NCBI GenBank assembly: GCA_030248065.1 | Contig: JASAMV010002254.1 | Location: forward strand, 1 to 20,947 | Origin: Rhynchonema sp. JSB1_4 | Taxonomy: Eukaryota > Nematoda > Chromadorea > Monhysterida > Xyalidae | Direction of reading: 5' to 3' | DNA: 20,947 nt | Shown: positions 18,776 through 20,947 of the stretch, in pieces | Layout of the letters: the number at the start of each line of letters is the position of its first letter | How positions within the stretch are numbered: the stretch's first letter is position 1 | Position numbers and translations under genes: made by a program | The notes under the pieces: generated by a model | What the model was told of the DNA's origin: nothing | What the model saw: only the letters and a program-made list of their open reading frames with translations | Databases searched by the model: none

Positions 18776-20947
18776 TCAGAGACAGCCTTTCATTCTGAGA
18801 CGCAGGTCAGCGACTGTGAACTCGTCGCGGAATGTCAGATCGTCGACTTTGATCGCAGGATAAAAGGACACCTTTTCATAGTATCTGCAGCTGTTTCTGT
18901 CCCTGCACTGTCCAATACCAAGCGGGTACCAACCCCAAAGGTTGCTTGCTTGCACCTGGCAGAATTAGAATTAAGAATTTTGCAGAACTTCCTAACCGAG
19001 GCAGGCAACACAAGAAAACTCAAACAAGAGTTTTACCGATGTGGTTGGCTTTCCCATTTGAATGCTGCACTGACGTCCCCATAGGTGCAGCTTGCATCTG
19101 CGAATAGAACGAGGTTGCACAAAAGACAATAAAGAACTTTAAAAACATAGTTTACCATACCGACCTTGCATAATCTTCGTTGTACGTTTTGTTCGGCAGC
19201 TGGATCATGAAACCATTGACCCTGGCCTTACCGTCGCAAACATCGATGTCGTCTAAAGTTGAAATAAAGTTATTAAAATTAAAACATAAAATTAAGAAAC
19301 TTCTAAAATTATAAAAATTAAAATTTGAATCTCCATTCGTATGCAACCAACAATAGGTATACCTGGGCACAGGGTTGAAAAAAATTATTTGTAAGAGCAC
19401 TGTTTTTTAAAAAAAACACAAAAAATAGTTTCTTTTTAAAAATTTTTCAATTAGAAAAAGCGCAAACGCCGTTTCAGATGATATGGAGGCGCTACACAAA
19501 AATTTTCGAAAACTCTTTTCGAAAAATTTTTCGTCACGTGACCCGTCACGTGGGGATCATCAACGCATGCACGAAGGCGATTCGGTCATTCTGGCGGCAT
19601 CTGAACGTAACATGGACTCGGCACGACTATTTTATTTATCAGTATTTGTCGGTAGTATAAATATCATGGTGCCGATACTGCGTAGACTGTCACAGAATAT
19701 TAAATTTCACGTGCAAACATCTATGATGATGATTCAATGACGATAGCAAACGATTTCCGTTTGTGTACTGCAGCTGGTAAAGTCCTAATCAAAGGAGTGA
19801 CGTACCGGAGAATGCAAAATATGCTCCCCAATAAGCCACCACTGGAAACAAATTCGAAAGGTTTCCGAATAGCGCGCCACATCTGCAGACATTTTCATTC
19901 ATGTGTCACATGCTTATTCAAAGTGCGCGAGTTTATTTGGGTAATTAATTTTTAACCTCAAATTCGAAGTGATTCCCAAAATAATCCCGCAGGGAACATA
20001 TAGCGTTGTCCGGTACCTGAGTTCTCCAAAGGTGTAGATCCCTTCTGAATGATACTGTTAAGAGACTCAATGAAATGAAAAGTTTCCGTTCACGATCCTG
20101 CGCCAAGTATACGTACGCTTGTGTGTACACGTGGTGCCTATCAGTTTCCATACGTGCTCTCTGACCGTTTCACAGATTGGTGGGGCTTTAATAATGTAGA
20201 AGACTGTGGTGCCGAAGAGGCATGCACTGACTTATCACTTAAAAAGTGCGGTCCATCAACTCCTTCATTCATGAGCATTTTGGGGGTCAGACTTCAGACG
20301 CACGATTTTGGGCGCGATTTTGCGAAATTTGACCCAACTCAGAAAAAAATTTCAAAAATTAATGCCTAAAAAATGCCACTTTTGAAAGAATTAGGCCATC
20401 TTATTGTTCCGAAAAACTTGTGTTTTTAATTTGACAAAACAGAATACCTGACTCTTCAAAAAAATTTGTTTAAATTTTTATAATTAACCACTGTTTTTTT
20501 TTTGAAACAACCCTGCGTGGGCATAGACTGTCAGCATCGGGTTGAGTCCAACGTGCTGATAAGTTTTCAACTGCGGAGGCTCGGACCTACGGCACCCAAG
20601 AAAAACGAGCCGAAACCACAAGCCAAGGTCGATGTGACAACGGATTTTTGTGGCGTCAAAGTTGACTGCTCTCGGTCCTAAACAGCACAAAATAGCAACC
20701 AGCCATACTCACTCCATTTTCCATAGGCATATTGTTGGCCGTCAACTTGTTCGTACCACGTCTCCTTCTCCGTGCCCTTCAACCAGACCCAGTTCTTGTG
20801 GTCCTCAAAGTCTCCACAGAACACTTTCGTGTATTCCGTTTCGTACTTGTTCCCATTTTTCGGTTGGAAGCTATTCTCCATCTCGCTCACCAGCTGACGG
20901 CAATGGTCGTCACGAGAGGTTGTGGTAGTCGTCGTTGTGGTCGTGGT
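18776..20947 (-). CDS. Unrecognised Thr-rich extracellular-type protein, last three exons
   Basis: Partial; the gene continues beyond the right edge. Exons in transcript order: 20713-20947 (incomplete), 19165-19252, 18776-18884. Junctions combine A with AC and AG with A, so phases 1 and 2 agree across both introns and the frame stays open to TGA at 18776. The visible part is about 142 residues. It starts with a run of about ten Thr, a mucin-like linker, followed by a compact domain rich in aromatic and charged residues with four Cys (DDHC, VFCGD, DVCDG, KGCL-end). A NKT sequon suggests N-glycosylation. The chain ends RLRMKGCL. No transmembrane or GPI-like tail is visible. I do not recognise the fold; lectin-like and other small disulphide domains were considered without a signature match. 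Confidence 0.7.
19253..20712 (-). other. Intron of the Thr-rich protein gene
   Basis: A 1460-nt intron between YAYGKW and NDIDVC; donor GTGAGT, acceptor TTTAG. Most of it (19370-20515) is a hAT-like element. Confidence 0.7.
19370..20515. mobile_element. Candidate hAT-type element in an intron (1146 bp)
   Basis: Ends CAGGGTTG and CAACCCTG are inverted, and both are followed internally by A/T homopolymer runs and a CACTGTTTTTT-type block. Flanking octamers CCTGGGCA (19362-19369) and CGTGGGCA (20516-20523) match at 7 of 8 positions, consistent with an aged target duplication. Short internal frames (plus 19483-19740, plus 19737-19955, minus 19945-20151) show no transposase signature that I recognise, so it is probably non-autonomous. 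It also contains two adjacent GTCACGTG palindromes (19533-19552). Confidence 0.65.

Noticed and set aside
19945..20151. Terminal exon (VPDNAICSLRDYFGN...) of the Thr-rich gene
   Set aside because: It lies inside the candidate hAT element, and the exon chain 20713 to 19165 to 18776 is already in phase without it.

Overview
This is eukaryotic, almost certainly invertebrate animal DNA. Three protein genes split by many spliceosomal introns lie on the minus strand, and the rest is introns, intergenic DNA and transposon debris. I cannot fix the lineage. There are no bacterial-type operons, rRNA, tRNA or CRISPR arrays that I can see.

Layout. (1) 589-6705 is a complete 14-exon alanine aminotransferase gene (483 aa). 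Its first intron holds the 3' end of a non-LTR retrotransposon. (2) 6706-7929 is the upstream flank of that gene, with no convincing gene. (3) 7930-13167 is an AFG2A/SPATA5-type AAA+ ATPase gene of about 13 exons (about 849 aa). It has a zinc-finger-like N-terminus, a degenerate first ATPase domain and an intact second one. (4) 13245-17890 is a dense nest of non-autonomous DNA transposons, very rich in G and C homopolymer runs. I can resolve at least three hAT-type families by terminal inverted repeats starting CAGTG or CAGAC and flanking 8-bp target duplications, sitting inside an older repeat family whose ends read TACCGTAAAAACCTAAATA. One hAT element carries an unidentified open frame. (5) 18776-20947 holds the last three exons of an unrecognised gene for a Thr-rich, probably extracellular protein that runs off the right edge. 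A further hAT-like element fills one of its introns.

The three genes are unrelated housekeeping or unknown functions (amino-acid metabolism, 60S ribosome maturation, a secreted or surface protein) and are neighbours by position only. Exon calls rest on protein-family homology plus agreement of splice phase between neighbouring exons. The least certain joins are between exons 1-2, 2-3 and 3-4 of the AFG2 gene. Across the confident introns the 5' splice sites follow GTNNG, and about half have a pyrimidine at +3, which is unusual for an animal.

The most notable part of the window is the transposon nest. Three copies of one ~400-bp element each sit in a different host element with a perfect 8-bp duplication, so order of insertion can be read directly. 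Most insertions used C- or G-rich targets that other elements supplied.
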